DNA from: Haplomitrium mnioides
Taxonomy: Eukaryota; Marchantiophyta; Haplomitriopsida; Calobryales
Assembly: GCA_049999725.1 (NCBI GenBank)
Contig: JBNGIS010020176.1
Location: 22,318-86,317, forward strand
Reading direction: 5' to 3'
DNA length: 64,000 nucleotides
The notes below the pieces were generated by a model. The model was given only the letters and a program-made list of their open reading frames with translations. It made no database searches and was not told the DNA's origin. The position numbers were made by a program, and so were the translations under genes. The stretch's first letter is position 1. The number at the start of each line of letters is the position of its first letter. Positions 1 through 10,738 of this stretch are shown here, piece after piece.

Positions 1-1
1 G

Positions 2-673
2 GTAAAACCTTGTATATTTCTTTTATATTCATTTTATACTTTCTTCTTGGATACCATCATCCATGTGCACTTTGGACTGTGAGGTCTATATGCGCATGGA
101 CTTCGGAGTCTATACGAGCGTTGACTCTAGAGTCCAGTCGAGTAAGGACTTCAAAGTTCATGTGAACATGGACTCTAGAGTCCAATCGAGTAAGGACTCT
201 GAAGTCCATGCAAGCATGGAGTTTGGAGTCCATATGAGCATGGACTTCACAGTCCAAAGTGTGCATAAACTTTTGAGTTATGGAGAGCAAGGACTTTGAA
301 GTTCATGCGCCTATGGGCTCTTGAATCCTTGCACTTAAGGATAGGGAATTGATGTGCGCATGGGCTCTAGAGTCTATGCGTGCATGGACTCTGGAGTCCG
401 TGTGCTTATAGACTCCAGAGCCCATGCACGCATAGACTCCCCGTCCCTTGGTGCAAGGAGTCTAGAGTCCATGCGCACATGGACTTCGAGGTACAACCTC
501 GCAAGCCATCTTGACAAGTTACGCGCTTGGACCCCATGCTTGCATGGGCACTGGTCAAGGCCTCTGAGCCCTGATGAGGACTTTTGATAAGTATTTGAAA
601 TAAGTAGCCACTTCGACTCTTGTTTATAATTTTTCTAAACAATCCTTGACAATTTCTTGCTTTTTGTTTTCAG
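2..673 (+). repeat. 24-bp self-complementary minisatellite inside the intron of copy A
   Basis: From about 60 to 560 the sequence is a run of degenerate units of about 24 bp of the type AGTCCATGCGCGCATGGACT, each nearly its own reverse complement. The window opens with GGTAAAAC, which looks like a splice donor. The array ends before a pyrimidine-rich stretch and a CAG at 671-673, which looks like an acceptor. The exon that follows is conserved in copies C and D. I infer that the array lies within an intron. Open frames through the array exist only because 24 is a multiple of three. Confidence 0.75.
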
Positions 674-1200
674 TTTTCTCAATTTCTATCATACTCTGTC
701 AATGCCTACCTAGGCACAAAGCATGTGGAGAGGGACTTTATCAATTTTGCATTAAGTTTGAAAATTATGAAAGTGAAGCAAGGCATTAATGTGGCACAAT
801 GTGTGCCACATCCAAGTGCAGCAACGTTCACAGTGGCAGCAACACGTGGATCGTGAGCTACAAAGAAAAGAAAGGAGGTAGAGCTAGTGCAAGCTCCAAA
901 AAAGAAGAAACCGGATCTACCAAAGGAAAAGCTGGTACCACCACCGCCGATTCAGGAGGAGGATTTACGGTCGCTATATCCACCTAGCTCTTCTTTGGTC
1001 GTGCTATCATCTTTCCTTTGTAGCAGCTCTCAGGAGGATGTTGAGCCGGAGCCAGTGTAGCCTCCAGCATCAAGATCCAAGAGGCAAGTGCACAAACGGC
1101 TTTGAACTTTTTGGGAAAGGGAGCAGGTTAATCCTTATATAGTATTTGAGAAAGAGAAAAATAGTAAAGAGTTTGATTTTTCAAGTCTCATCAATAAAAC
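674..1200 (+). pseudogene. Unrecognised gene family, copy A, basic-linker exon (degenerate)
   Basis: Reading from the CAG at 671-673, the frame gives FSQFL, then a stretch resembling the other copies (KHVERDFINFALSLKIMKVK), a VAQCVPHPSAA segment and a basic segment KKRKEVELVQAPKKKKP. An acidic and serine-rich stretch follows. Stops interrupt the frame (near 850, 1060 and 1107). The same order of segments occurs on the minus strand at 56324-55990 and 63159-62220, so this is one repeated family. I do not recognise a known domain. The lysine-rich patch could be a nuclear-localisation signal. Beyond about 1130 it is weakly similar to copy D (RSKRQVHKRL against RVKRQSYKGL). Decayed copy. Confidence 0.6.
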
Positions 1201-2094
1201 TCCAGATCACTGATTTTCTTATGTGATTTATTATTATATTTCTAATCTTTATTCCATGAAAGGGTGATTCAATTTGGTAGTCTCTCTTCTCTTCCAAAAA
1301 ATCTTGCTCTTTCTTTGACTTCAGTTAAACAATGTATATAGGGAACTAAGAATCGTTGTTGTGCAAGTGTAAGATCCTTCAACCTATTGCTTTTTCAACG
1401 GGTAATCTAACCTCTTAAACAAAATCGTGAATAGAATCACTGCTGCCTTTTTGCTTAAAATTGAAGTGATGCATATAGTCAATGTTGATTGTTCTTTCAT
1501 TTTAAAACCACATAACCACTAAACCGTTGTATTGTAAAACCGCAAACAACTAAATCACTATCTATAGAACCGATGTCTAGGAAATGCTGAGCCATGTCTT
1601 GGTCAACAAGGCATTCCTTTTCCAGATTTGAGTATTTAGAATTTAGAAACATATATTTTTGTAGCACACAATTTTTTGTAATACATTGAATAGTTATATG
1701 GGTGCTCAAAATAAATTCAAAATAGACTACCTAGCATAGAAATGATAAACAACCAAATTGAATCCAACCATTTAGAAATGCTAAGAGGAGTAATTAACCT
1801 TCTTGATATTTCTTTGTATAAGATTTTCCATCATAGAATATTGCTATGTTGTCCTTATTCTTCGATAACATCCAAGCTTTCTTGAATTAATAAAAGAAAT
1901 GCCACTCATGATATGCAAGAATTGAACTACTTCAAGGGTCACTCAAGACTAAATTCCTACCTCTATATCCAACTTATAAGGCTGGAGATTCTCTCTAAGA
2001 TTGACTAAAAGGAGAACTAAGAAGTTTCCTCTCAAGCCTTAATTCTAGCAACCCCTAGTAGAAAAACACTACTACTTGAGGTTCTTTCCTTCCT
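1201..2094. other. AT-rich stretch with no recognised feature
   Basis: No frame with recognisable protein similarity and no clear terminal repeats are visible. It lies between copy A of the unrecognised family and a gypsy LTR beginning at 2095. Confidence 0.5.
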
Positions 2095-2603
2095 TGTAAT
2101 AGTACAAGCATGATGTTGTGTTATTAATAAGAAAATATAAAGGAGTGAACAAGATGGTAGTGATTATTAAAGAAGGTGGCTTTTAGTCAATTAGTATAAG
2201 ATCATTTTTAAGTTTGAAATCCTTTTAGTGAAGTGGTATAAGAATTACTTGCCTTTAGAAGTTACTTTCAAAGAAGTAGGATAAGATTACTTTTTAAAAT
2301 TCAGACTGGAAGTGACTTGTAAGTGAAGGAAGCAGGGTGTTACCTTCTTCTCAAGCATAAATGGAAGGGTTTTATTGCCCAAATTTTTATTTGGGAGTTT
2401 CTCTCAACTTGTTTCAGTATTTCTTATGTATTCGTTTGAGAACTGCCTCTCTTAGCAATTGGTGGCTTTGCTTTTTGGTTACTTAACTTCTTGACATTTG
2501 GTTGGTTTTTTTGTTGATTGTTTTATTGGCATTTGGTTGATGGCTCTATTAGGTTTGTCATAAGTTATTACTTGTTTGAAGTTTGTCTTGGAGTTCTTTT
2601 ACA
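2095..2603 (+). repeat. Gypsy LTR (509 bp), family shared with the 46.5-51.5 kb element
   Basis: It starts TGTAATAGTACAAGCATGATG and ends GAGTTCTTTTACA, matching LTRs at 15142-15569 (reverse), 46473-46909, 51077-51468, 52937-53349 and 59824-60238. A degenerate primer-binding site (CGGTATAAGAGCT) follows directly, in place of TGGTATCAGAGC. It is the 5' LTR of a truncated element. Confidence 0.85.
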
Positions 2604-3120
2604 TCGGTATAAGAGCTAAAGCTCTTTTTTGGTGGTGAGTTACATGAAGAATCAAGGAAAAAGTGAAGAAGTGCTTCAAGCTATGTCATAATAGTTTAAC
2701 AACTTTCTTGTCTTTTGGAAGTTCAAATGCAAACAGGAAAAAGAGCACCCATTCAAGAAAAAGAGAGTGACATGCAGCTTCCAAGCTAAAAATAGATGAT
2801 AGGAAGATGCTTCTTGATGCAAGTGAGAATTTCTTGTTTTATTGTAAGCAATATTTTGAAGCTACAAACATAAGAGAAGATTTTTGGGGAATTTTGTTTG
2901 CCACAAGTCAATTAGAACAAGTTGCAAAGACTTGGTAGAAATATCAAACACAACAAGCACAATGTGGAGTTACTTCTGTTGTTCCTTGGTTTGAACTCAA
3001 AGCTGTTGTGAGTTCAAAATTTAGGGTTTTAAATGATTCAAAAGTAGCAAGAGATTTTTTGGTAGAATTGGAGCAACTTGGTATAATTAGAAGTTATGCT
3101 ACACAATTTCAGAATATCAC
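2604..3120 (+). pseudogene. Gypsy gag remnant (truncated)
   Basis: Downstream of the LTR, fragments align with the better-preserved gag at 46940-47600: a MKNQ start near 2645, an ANFLF/YCKQYFEATNIRED-like stretch near 2850, and SKFRVLNDSKVARDFLVEL and LGIIRSYATQFQN at 3008-3115. Several stops interrupt it. Similarity stops at about 3120, where the LTR-like sequence of another element begins on the opposite strand. The rest of gag and all of pol are missing. Confidence 0.75.
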
Positions 3121-3433
3121 CTTTCTATTTACACTTCATTTACAAGACTTCACTAAGAAGTCATCTCGGTCTCTAGGAACCTTCCTTGGTTCCCTTCTAG
3201 AATCCTCTACGCTTCTCACACTTTCTAGAAGCTTCTCTTCTAGAATCTTCTTTTTTTCATCTAGAAGTATATCTGGTCTTCTCATACCTTCTAGAGGGTT
3301 CTCTAGGCTTCTTCTTCTCCTATCTTCTAGAAGCTTCTCCAAACTTCTTCTTCTAGAACTTCTTCTCTACTAATTAACTTTAGCAATAACTAGATCTAGA
3401 GACTTTGTCAAGTTTAGCGGACCTCATTACAAA
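3121..3433 (-). repeat. Probable 3' LTR (partial) of a minus-strand chromovirus, with heat-shock-element-like repeats
   Basis: The right edge reads CATTACA followed by AACCTCCCTCTTTAAGATGCAAC. This is the same LTR-end plus polypurine-tract arrangement as the intact element at 16429 (GTTACA, then ATCCTCCCCTC). The left edge is truncated against the gypsy gag remnant. Between 3190 and 3365 there are many TTCTAGAA blocks. Three are perfect trimeric heat-shock-element matches (TTCnnGAAnnTTC) at 3223-3235, 3238-3250 and 3325-3337. The open frames here are by-products of the repeat. Confidence 0.6.
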
Positions 3434-3489
3434 CCTCCCTCTTTAAGATGCAACTTCCTTGTTGCAAGTACAATCAAAAGCAGAAACCA

Positions 3490-3645
3490 ATGACATAGCA
3501 TTGCAAAGGTTGGCAAAGGGTTCTCAAGTGGCTTTGAACAAGGGTACCCTTTCCATAGCACCAAGTACTCAGCAACTTGCTTGCGCTCTCGGTTGAAGAT
3601 TCACTTCTTGAGAATGCATTCCACCTCGTATTTCATCTGACTATC
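3490..3645 (-). pseudogene. Chromodomain at the C-terminus of the degenerate chromovirus pol
   Basis: The minus strand reads YEVECILKK, a stop, then NRERKQVAEYLVLWKGYP. This is the chromodomain signature found after integrase in chromoviruses, a module thought to steer integration toward heterochromatin. It sits directly inside the polypurine tract and LTR end, as expected. The in-frame stop shows decay. Confidence 0.7.
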
Positions 3646-3946
3646 CACCGTCTCAAGCAAGGGTGGAGATTCATGTTGATTGGTAAACAAAGAAGAATGA
3701 GGTACGTAACGGCAAAGAAGCAAAACATTAAAAATGGAAGAAGTTTCATATGGGTTGGTAAATCAAGTTTATAAGCAACAGCTCCAATGTGTTGGGAGAT
3801 AGAGAAAAGCCCAATAAAACATGCACTAACCTTACAAACATCAAGCATATGCAAGTAAGTAGTAGACAACCAAACTTTGCCGCCCACAACAAATGTCTTG
3901 TCACATCAATGAGCATCAGCATACTGCTTTTGACGATTTTGCACAA

Positions 3947-4900
3947 CTACAAGCTTGTTACGAGCAAGATGGACTTCTCAAATGAGTGTTGCACAAAATC
4001 TTGAGTGGTTTTATATTTAAAAGATGTGTTTGGTTGCAAACTCATGGTAACCAAACTTGACGGCGTCAAAGAGTGTTTGCCATAGGTAGGAAAGAAAGGA
4101 GTGGCCTTAGTTGAAGCATTAACATAGTTATTGTAGGCAAACTCTATCAATGGCAATAAAAGATTCCACTCTTCTTGTTCTCCAATATGAAAGTGTGTAA
4201 ATATATCTTCAATAGTATAATTTGTACGCTCTATTTGACTATTTGATCTGGGATGATATGCCGTAGACATGGCTAATTTAGTCTTAAAGCATGAAAAGAG
4301 GCTTTTCCAATGCAAACTAGTGAATTGAGTACTTCAATTTGAAGTGAGTGTTGAAGAGAGACCATGTTGAGAAAAGATTGCCTCCAAGTATTATTGTGCC
4401 AACTCAAGAGTTGTTACCATCTTGGTGGTGGCTTGGATATGAATCATCTTGCTTATCTCATCAACAAAAACCACCATGTAGTCATGCTTTTTTGAAGTAT
4501 TAGGGAGTTCACATACCGAATTCAAGCTCACATGTTCCCATCATTGATTGAGAATAGAAAAAGGTTGTAGAAGCCTCGCATGCTTTTGATTACTTGCCTT
4601 ATTTTGCTGACATGCGAGATAACTTTGTACATATGCCTCTGCATCTTTAGCCATATTTGGCCAATAGTGAGATCATTGTAGTAACTTAAGTGTTTTTGCT
4701 ATGCTTATATGTCGAGCCACAACAACATTATGGATCTTTTGGAGCACAATGGCATCAAAATGATGAGCCATTTTGGAATAGTACACCTCAAACATCATGG
4801 AAACCCTCCTTTCTTTTAGTGGTCTAAATCTCCAAATCATGTCAAGTGGCTTCCACTAGTTTCTGCCATCACTTGGGTTGGATTGAAACCATTGAAACTT
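3947..4900 (-). pseudogene. Gypsy integrase remnant
   Basis: The best frame (4315-3947) contains KLAMSTAYHPRSNSQIERTN, the third catalytic block of gypsy integrases including its glutamate. A run like EWNLLLPLIEFAYNNYVNAS follows. Upstream, 4320-4900 carries decayed zinc-finger and core segments in several frames. No intact integrase could be made. Confidence 0.75.
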
Positions 4901-4999
4901 GATTATCTTGAGGCATTCATGACAAAGAATTTGCCAATTTATTTTTACCTTCCACATACACAATCTTCATATGGTATCCTTGATGCCTCTCTGCCCAAC

Positions 5000-6600
5000 A
5001 AACTTGACATTTTGATAGATCTTTTTGTGTCTCTAAATAAACCAAAGGCTTGTGATTGGTCTCTACAATAAACTCCTTGTCACCCAAATAGTGCTTCTAA
5101 TGATAGGTGACAAGTACAATGGCCAATTCTTCACGCTTCATTATACAGTTTTGCTCTACAACTTGTAGCTTCTTTGAGAAGAAAGCCATATGATGGTATA
5201 TATTCTTCCATTCTTGGAGAAAAACTTCACTGACCGAGACTCTTGAGGCATCCATCTCAATCTTGACAGGCTCAATCAGATCATACCACTTGAGAATAGG
5301 TGCATGAAGCAATGAATCTTTCAAGGTTTGAAAGACTAACTCCTCTTGAGATCATCTTTTCCAACACACATTTTCCCAAGCAACTCAATCAAGGTATGCG
5401 CGATGCGTACAAAGTCTTGCACTAAACGTCGATAAAAATCTGTCAAATCTAACAACCATGTAATTGGGTAATATCCTCTGGAGTTGTCCACTGCTAAACT
5501 GCATCAACTTTATCATGCATCACTTGTATCCCCTGAGCACTAACATAATGACCAAGATAGTCTATCTTTGATCTTTTAAATTTGCACTTGGAAGGTTTTT
5601 CATATAATTCATTGTCTTGCAAGACCTACAATACTTATCGCAAGTGCCTCTGATGCTCAACAAGAATTTGGCTATAAATCAAAATATCATCAAGAAATAC
5701 AATGACAAACTTGTTAAAATGGGCAAAAGATATCATTCATTAACCTCATGAATGTGGTGGGAGCATTGATCAACCTGAATGGCATTACAAGATATTCATA
5801 ACAACTTTGAAAAACCATTTAAAGAACATCTTCATCCATCACTCGCATTTGTTGATAGCCACTACCTAAATTCTAACTTGGTGAAAAATTTAGCTCCATA
5901 AAGTTGATTAAATAAATCATCCATTAATGCCAATGGATATTTATTTTTCATAGTTTGTTGATTTAATACTCAATAATCAATGCACATCTACATGTTGCCC
6001 TTTCTTCTTCACAAACAAAACGTGAGCACCATATGGAGAAATACTACGTTGAATGAATCTTTTGGAAAGCAAATCTTCAACTTGTGCCTTGCATTTCTCA
6101 AGCTCATTTGGGGCCAATCAACATGATGCCTTGCAAGAGGGAGTTCTTGCTGGACTTACCTCAATCTTGTGATCGATGGGCATTTGAGAAAAAAGTTTAG
6201 AGGGTAGATCATTTGGAAACACATCTTTGAATTCCTCTCATATTCCATGAAAATCTTTTAGTACTAAGGTGTCCTTGTTTATACCCATAATAGTGTTCTC
6301 CATATCTCAAATCAATCGTGAAAATAAGAGATCCCTTGGAGTGATGGCTTTGGTGCCCATGATAAAGAGTCGTTGACTATGCACGTATGATTGGATATGA
6401 TCTCTATAAATCTTCCATTGTGGCATTGTTGTTGTCTTCATTTGACAATCAACTTGAGGATTATGTTGCTCTATTGAGGGCATTCCAAGAATAACATCAT
6501 AGCGTGCAAGATGAATCACTCTCCATTCTAACTTTTTCATATACTTTCCCATCTGCAACTTGATGCTTTGGGGTAGGGTCTCAATCAACTATGTCTACCC
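5000..6600 (-). pseudogene. Gypsy protease, reverse transcriptase and RNase H remnants
   Basis: RNase H similarity is clear at 5324-5097 (LLHAPILKWYDLIEPVKIEM, then AFFSKKL and EELAIVLVTYH). Reverse-transcriptase blocks are recognisable at about 6150-5560 but broken by frameshifts. The frame at 6588-6307 (ARYDVILGMPSIEQHNPQVD) matches the segment that follows retroviral-type proteases in gypsy elements. Confidence 0.7.
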
Positions 6601-7640
6601 ATTTGGCGATTCTACCTTCTACTTCTAACTCTTCTTGAAGGAGAGACCAAACTTCAATGTGATAGTTCTAGACATAAAGTTCTTTGTAGCTCTAGAGTGA
6701 ATAAAAACTCTTACTTGTACTCCTTCTAGCTTTCTTTCACTTATAATAAGTTGTGACGCTTTTTCTCCCAAGTGATTATGTTCCTTCTTTCACTTGGATG
6801 TTGTTGTATCAAACCAACAAGATGACAAAGCTACCTTATTGGTTTGCTTTTGTTTGCTGAAGTTAGTTGTCTTCACCACTCATATTGTGAAGAGGTTGTT
6901 GCATAGATCCATTGTTTCTCTCAACTCTATAATTGAGAGAGATATGGCTAATCTCCCATATTTAAACACTGGTGAGTTTTCACTCTAGACACTCTACATG
7001 TTGCACTTGTTTTTGGTGGTAATGAAGCCTATAGAACCGATTGGAATCTAATATTCGCACCATTTTGAAGATTCTTGCATAGAAAAAAGTTATCCCTTCA
7101 TCTAAGGTGAGCCAACTCCATTAATAATGGTTCATATTGATGAATGATGCTATGAAAATACTCATCATACCCATATTTTAGTGACTCTTCAATCTTTTGA
7201 GCTATCAAAATAGCTTCATTTACATTGTGAGGATCTCACAAAATGACTTTCCATCGGACTCTTTGTTTTAATCCTTGTTTGAAGTTGTTCAAAGATTTAA
7301 CTAGACTTATGTCTACAATTTGAACTTGTAGATTGCGAAAGTCTTCACTATACTTATAGACATTCTCAACCCCATAATTTCATTTGAGTCATTGTTAAAG
7401 CATCCACGACTTGAAATTGTTGAGCAATCATAGTTTTAGTATGCTCCAAAAATAATTGCCTTTCACTTCTTTGAAGTTATTCCTAAGTTTGTAACCATGT
7501 TGAGGCCATGTCCAAGAGGAATGATTTAACAAAGAGACATCGATTTATATATGATGTTGATGAAAAATATGACATGTGCACTTCCATTCAATAAAGAAGA
7601 CTGCTACTTTGAACTAAGAACTACTACTAGGTTTTTGTTT

Positions 7641-8039
7641 CATTTGGCGTTTGCAAAAACCAAATCTGAAAATTTAGCATAAAAATTCATGAATTTGGCG
7701 CTAGTAATATTTGTTTGCAAAAAAAAGTAAATTTTTACATCCAATTTTCTTATTTCAAGTGCATAATGTATTAAAACCAAATCTTCTTATGAGAATTTTA
7801 TTAAAGTTGCTTTTAGAATTTCTTATTTAAGAAGTACGAGCATCACCAAATAGAATATATACTAAATATACAAGAAATTTGTTGTTGAATATTTTCAAAA
7901 CTAACAATGATATCATTAATTTTCAAAATTGATCAAAACATTCAAATTTTATCAAAATTATATTCAATCTAAAAAGATGTTAGACTTTAGGTCATAGTCT
8001 TTAAGCTTATACATAAGGACTGATAAATATCCTTTGCAA
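7641..8039. other. AT-rich stretch with no recognised feature
   Basis: No LTR end, coding similarity or tandem structure is evident. It separates the chromovirus gag remnant from the 24-bp minisatellite of copy B. Confidence 0.45.
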
Positions 8040-8365
8040 TTGGAACGCTAAAGCTCAGGCGCACATGGAATGTTGAAGCTCTCACATGTAGGAACTTTGA
8101 ACTAGAACCCTAAAGTGTAGGCGCAAGAGGATTGTTGAAGCGAAAGTGTGAAAAGACTGCTAAAGCCCATGCGCATATGGACTATTGAAGCATTGTGTGT
8201 AGAGACAGCTAAATCCTAGGCATGCTTGGTTTAAAGAGTCCCATGGGCTCATGGGCAACTAAAGCCCATACGCGCTTAGACAACTATAGTCCATATGCGC
8301 TTGGACAACTATAGTCTATGTGCACATGGACAACTAAGCCCAGATGAACATGGACTGTTGAGTAC
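8040..8365. repeat. 24-bp-type minisatellite, third array of copy B
   Basis: Units resemble CTAAAGCCCATGCGCATATGGACTATTGAAG and are more diverged than the other arrays, but keep the CCATGCGC..ATGGAC palindromic core. On the minus strand the array follows exon-like sequence (8535-8375), so it again seems to lie downstream of a family exon, probably in an intron or the 3' region. Confidence 0.65.
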
Positions 8366-9281
8366 TTGGAAGAAGGAACTGCCAAAGCTCTTCTAGGAAG
8401 GGTATGCAGAAACTCATTATTGAAGAAAACCTGAACAGAAATCAAAATAAAAAGAAAGGGCGCTTCTGTGCCAGCATAGACTTCGTTGCTAATTTTTACA
8501 ACACCTATAGATTTTGTTAAAAAATCATTTTGCAAAAGAAATTGAATCGTGAAGAGAATACTTCATAAATTGGATTTAGAATGCAACAAGAATGAAAATC
8601 AATCCAATAATATTTTGTGATAAAAATTCCTTTTTAATTACAAAAAATACATCAATCAGATGCTACAACTTCAGCCCTATTCTCTTCGGAAGGAATGGTC
8701 TCATCTAAATCAACTAGAAGTAAAGCTTCGGCATTTGCAACTGCTAGAGAGCCCTACTAAGACTTTCCAATCTCAAAAACTGCAATAGAGTCGCCAGAAG
8801 CACTAGTAGTACCAAGAGGACTAGGCTCCTTATGTACGCATATACAATATGTGACTTTGTCACATCAGATGGCAAAGAAGCCATCATCAAAACCCTATGG
8901 GAAATAAAGTTAGATTGACGTCTATTATACTTGACGGCGATGCAATTTTGTATCAACTTTAAAGCATAGACAAGGCCTATGCCAGACCTAGAGCAAAGAT
9001 CTAAGATCTAATCTTGCTTTGTTAACAAATGGTTGATAAAAAAAGTTATATAACGCCAGAGGCTTGTGATAGACATTTACAAAAGCATCATCTTCAAGAT
9101 GTTTGAGTTTTGCCAAAACAATGGGGCAATTAAAAACTCTCCACATGATTTTTCGAGGACACTCACTTGCATCATCGGATTGCAAGTTAAAGACCTTCAT
9201 GCTCTTCTTGCTCTCCTTGTTCCAGTACTCATGGGCGTGAACGATTCTTGGACCACTCGAATGATGAATATTACTTTTGTC

Positions 9282-9385
9282 CCTGTAGTAACAAAAACAA
9301 ACAAATGAGACAAATGAAAGAAAGTAAAGGAAAAATCAAATAGATAAACTAACAAATGGAAAAAAAAATCAAAATGCAACTTACC
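9282..9385 (-). other. Short intron with canonical splice sites in copy B
   Basis: On the minus strand the exon ends GACGTCTG at 9385 and is followed by GTAAGTTG. The next exon starts at 9282 after TACTACAG. Joining the exons keeps one frame (..CAIDHDVW joined to DKSNIHHSSGPR). This supports a spliced host-type or DNA-transposon-type gene, not a retroelement. The intron itself is 9283-9384; the outer bases of this entry are the flanking exon ends. Confidence 0.6.
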
Positions 9386-10019
9386 AGACGTCGTGGTCAA
9401 TGGCACAACAAACCTCCAATAGAGTATTCTTAACAATATCAAATTTTTGGGAAGAATGGATAATAAAAAAATGCCAAAAGTGGGAAGTTGTAGTGGCCAC
9501 AAAAGAGAAACCATATCAAAAATATCATCCTTGGTGAAGGGTTCCGAATCATCATGCTTACATTCCTTAAGGTTATAACCATAAGGAATATTAGTAATTG
9601 CTAAAGTGAAACATCTAAGTTTTACTAATCCCTTCAACTATCGAGCATTAGCCTTTCCATGGACTTGATAAAATGCAACGTTGAGTCTATCGACATAGGA
9701 CATTAAGTCCTCATCTTACTCTTTAGACCCTCCTTCGGTTGGAGGAGCATCAATTTCATTTTGTTGTCTTGCCTTCCACTCTCTTGCTTTCTGGCAATGG
9801 AGCAGAAAAGCAAGGGGTAGGAGACAAGAGTTGGGTCATGGTCTTCATCAGTAGAAGTTTCTTTGACCCCCAATTTCTTTCTCCTTTTAGCAGCGGCCAT
9901 CAATGTTTTGGCCAACTGTCGTTTGAACGTTTTGTCACCTTGTAAAGAGCACAGAAAAACAAGTTAGATGAGAACAACAAACAAAAAATTTTAGTCAAAT
10001 GCAAGGAGAGACTAAGTTG

Positions 10020-10290
10020 TTAAGTGAGCAGGAACTTGAAAATCCATGCGCCTATGGACTCTCGAGTCTATGCTCGTAGGGACTCAAGAGTCCATGCACA
10101 CATGGACTCTTGAGTCTAAGCGAGCATGAACTCAAGAGTCCAAGCGCGTTTGGAGTCTCGAGAGTCCATACGCGGATAGACTCTCAAGAGTCCATGCGAG
10201 CAAAGACTCGAGAGTCCATGCGAGCAAAGACTCGAGAGTCCATGCGAGCATGGATTCAATAGTCCAGTCTAGCTTGGACTACTCAAACCT
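10020..10290. repeat. 24-bp self-complementary minisatellite in an intron of copy B
   Basis: Units of the form GAGAGTCCATGCGAGCA..GACTC are repeated about ten times, with an exact local duplication around 10195-10245. On the minus strand the array lies between the exon ending at 10344 and the exon beginning near 9938. Confidence 0.8.
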
Positions 10291-10738
10291 TTCAAAACAA
10301 ATTGAAAACAAATTTAGAAATAGAATTGAAAAAAAACACCAACCAATAATTTCTCAAAACTCAAATAAAATGATGACATCTTCGACTCTTTGGTGTGGAT
10401 GGGATACTCCATCATTGCTTCTTCCCACGTTTTGTAGTAGACCTCGGAGCAAAAAAACTTCACTATGACAGCTAAAACCTTATATCTCTCCAATTTCCAA
10501 GACATTTCTTCAATCAAAAGCTCTTCAGCTTCAATACGTTTCAAAGCAAAAAAAAATTATTTCATCAAGAAGACCTTGAAAGAACCTCCAACGGTGTCCA
10601 CTTCATGTCTTCCATTCTTAAAGAACCTTTGACCTTTGGCTTTTGGTCTTTCATTGTGTTCTTCTCCCACATTGAAAAAATGTCCTGTTGCAACTTCCAA
10701 AGATCTCCATTTCTAAACACCAATTGGAACCAATTTGT

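Larger units (their letters stand above)
3434..7640 (-). mobile_element. Chromovirus-type gypsy element, degenerate internal region
   Basis: Minus-strand order is gag, protease, reverse transcriptase, RNase H, integrase, chromodomain, typical of plant Ty3/gypsy chromoviruses. A gag fragment near 7575-7300 resembles the gag of the 15.9-22.0 kb element (MEVHMSY.. and WLQ). A protease-like region is at 6588-6307, reverse transcriptase at about 6200-5400, RNase H at 5324-5000, integrase with a catalytic-domain stretch at 4315-3947, and a chromodomain (EVECILKK..YLVLWKGYP) at 3640-3490. Frameshifts and stops are frequent, so it is dead. No 5' LTR is seen on the right, where sequence becomes AT-rich without similarity. 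Confidence 0.8.
8040..10738 (-). pseudogene. Unrecognised gene family, copy B, multi-exon and degenerate
   Basis: Minus-strand pieces in order: an exon from 10738 to 10344 (KAKGQ/KVKGSLRMEDMK.., then an EELLIEEM..KLERYKVLAV helix-like segment ending SFYLSFEKLL), near-identical in layout to copy D at 61900-61694; an intron (donor GTTGGT) holding a 24-bp array; an exon from about 9938 to 9385 with AKTLMAAAKRRKKLG, DEDLMSYVDRLNVAFYQVHG and FTLAITNIPYGYNLKEC; a 102-bp intron with donor GTAAGT and acceptor CTACAG; an exon from 9282 to about 8990 (SSGPRIVHAHEYWNKESKKS, then VFNLQSDDASECPRKI); and weaker exon-like pieces to 8375. Stops (near 9718 and 9640) and at least one frameshift (near 9500) make it a pseudogene. 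I find no known catalytic motif. A gypsy fragment abuts at 10739. Confidence 0.6.

Noticed and set aside
799-987. A 62-residue frame with ATG in copy A
   Set aside because: It is out of frame with the conserved KKRKEVE reading shared by copies C and D, so it is a shadow of the real exon.
3008-3373. A 121-residue frame rich in SSRSFSKLLLL
   Set aside because: Its first third is gypsy gag and the rest is the TTCTAGAA-rich LTR block of an opposite-strand element; the join is a junction artefact.
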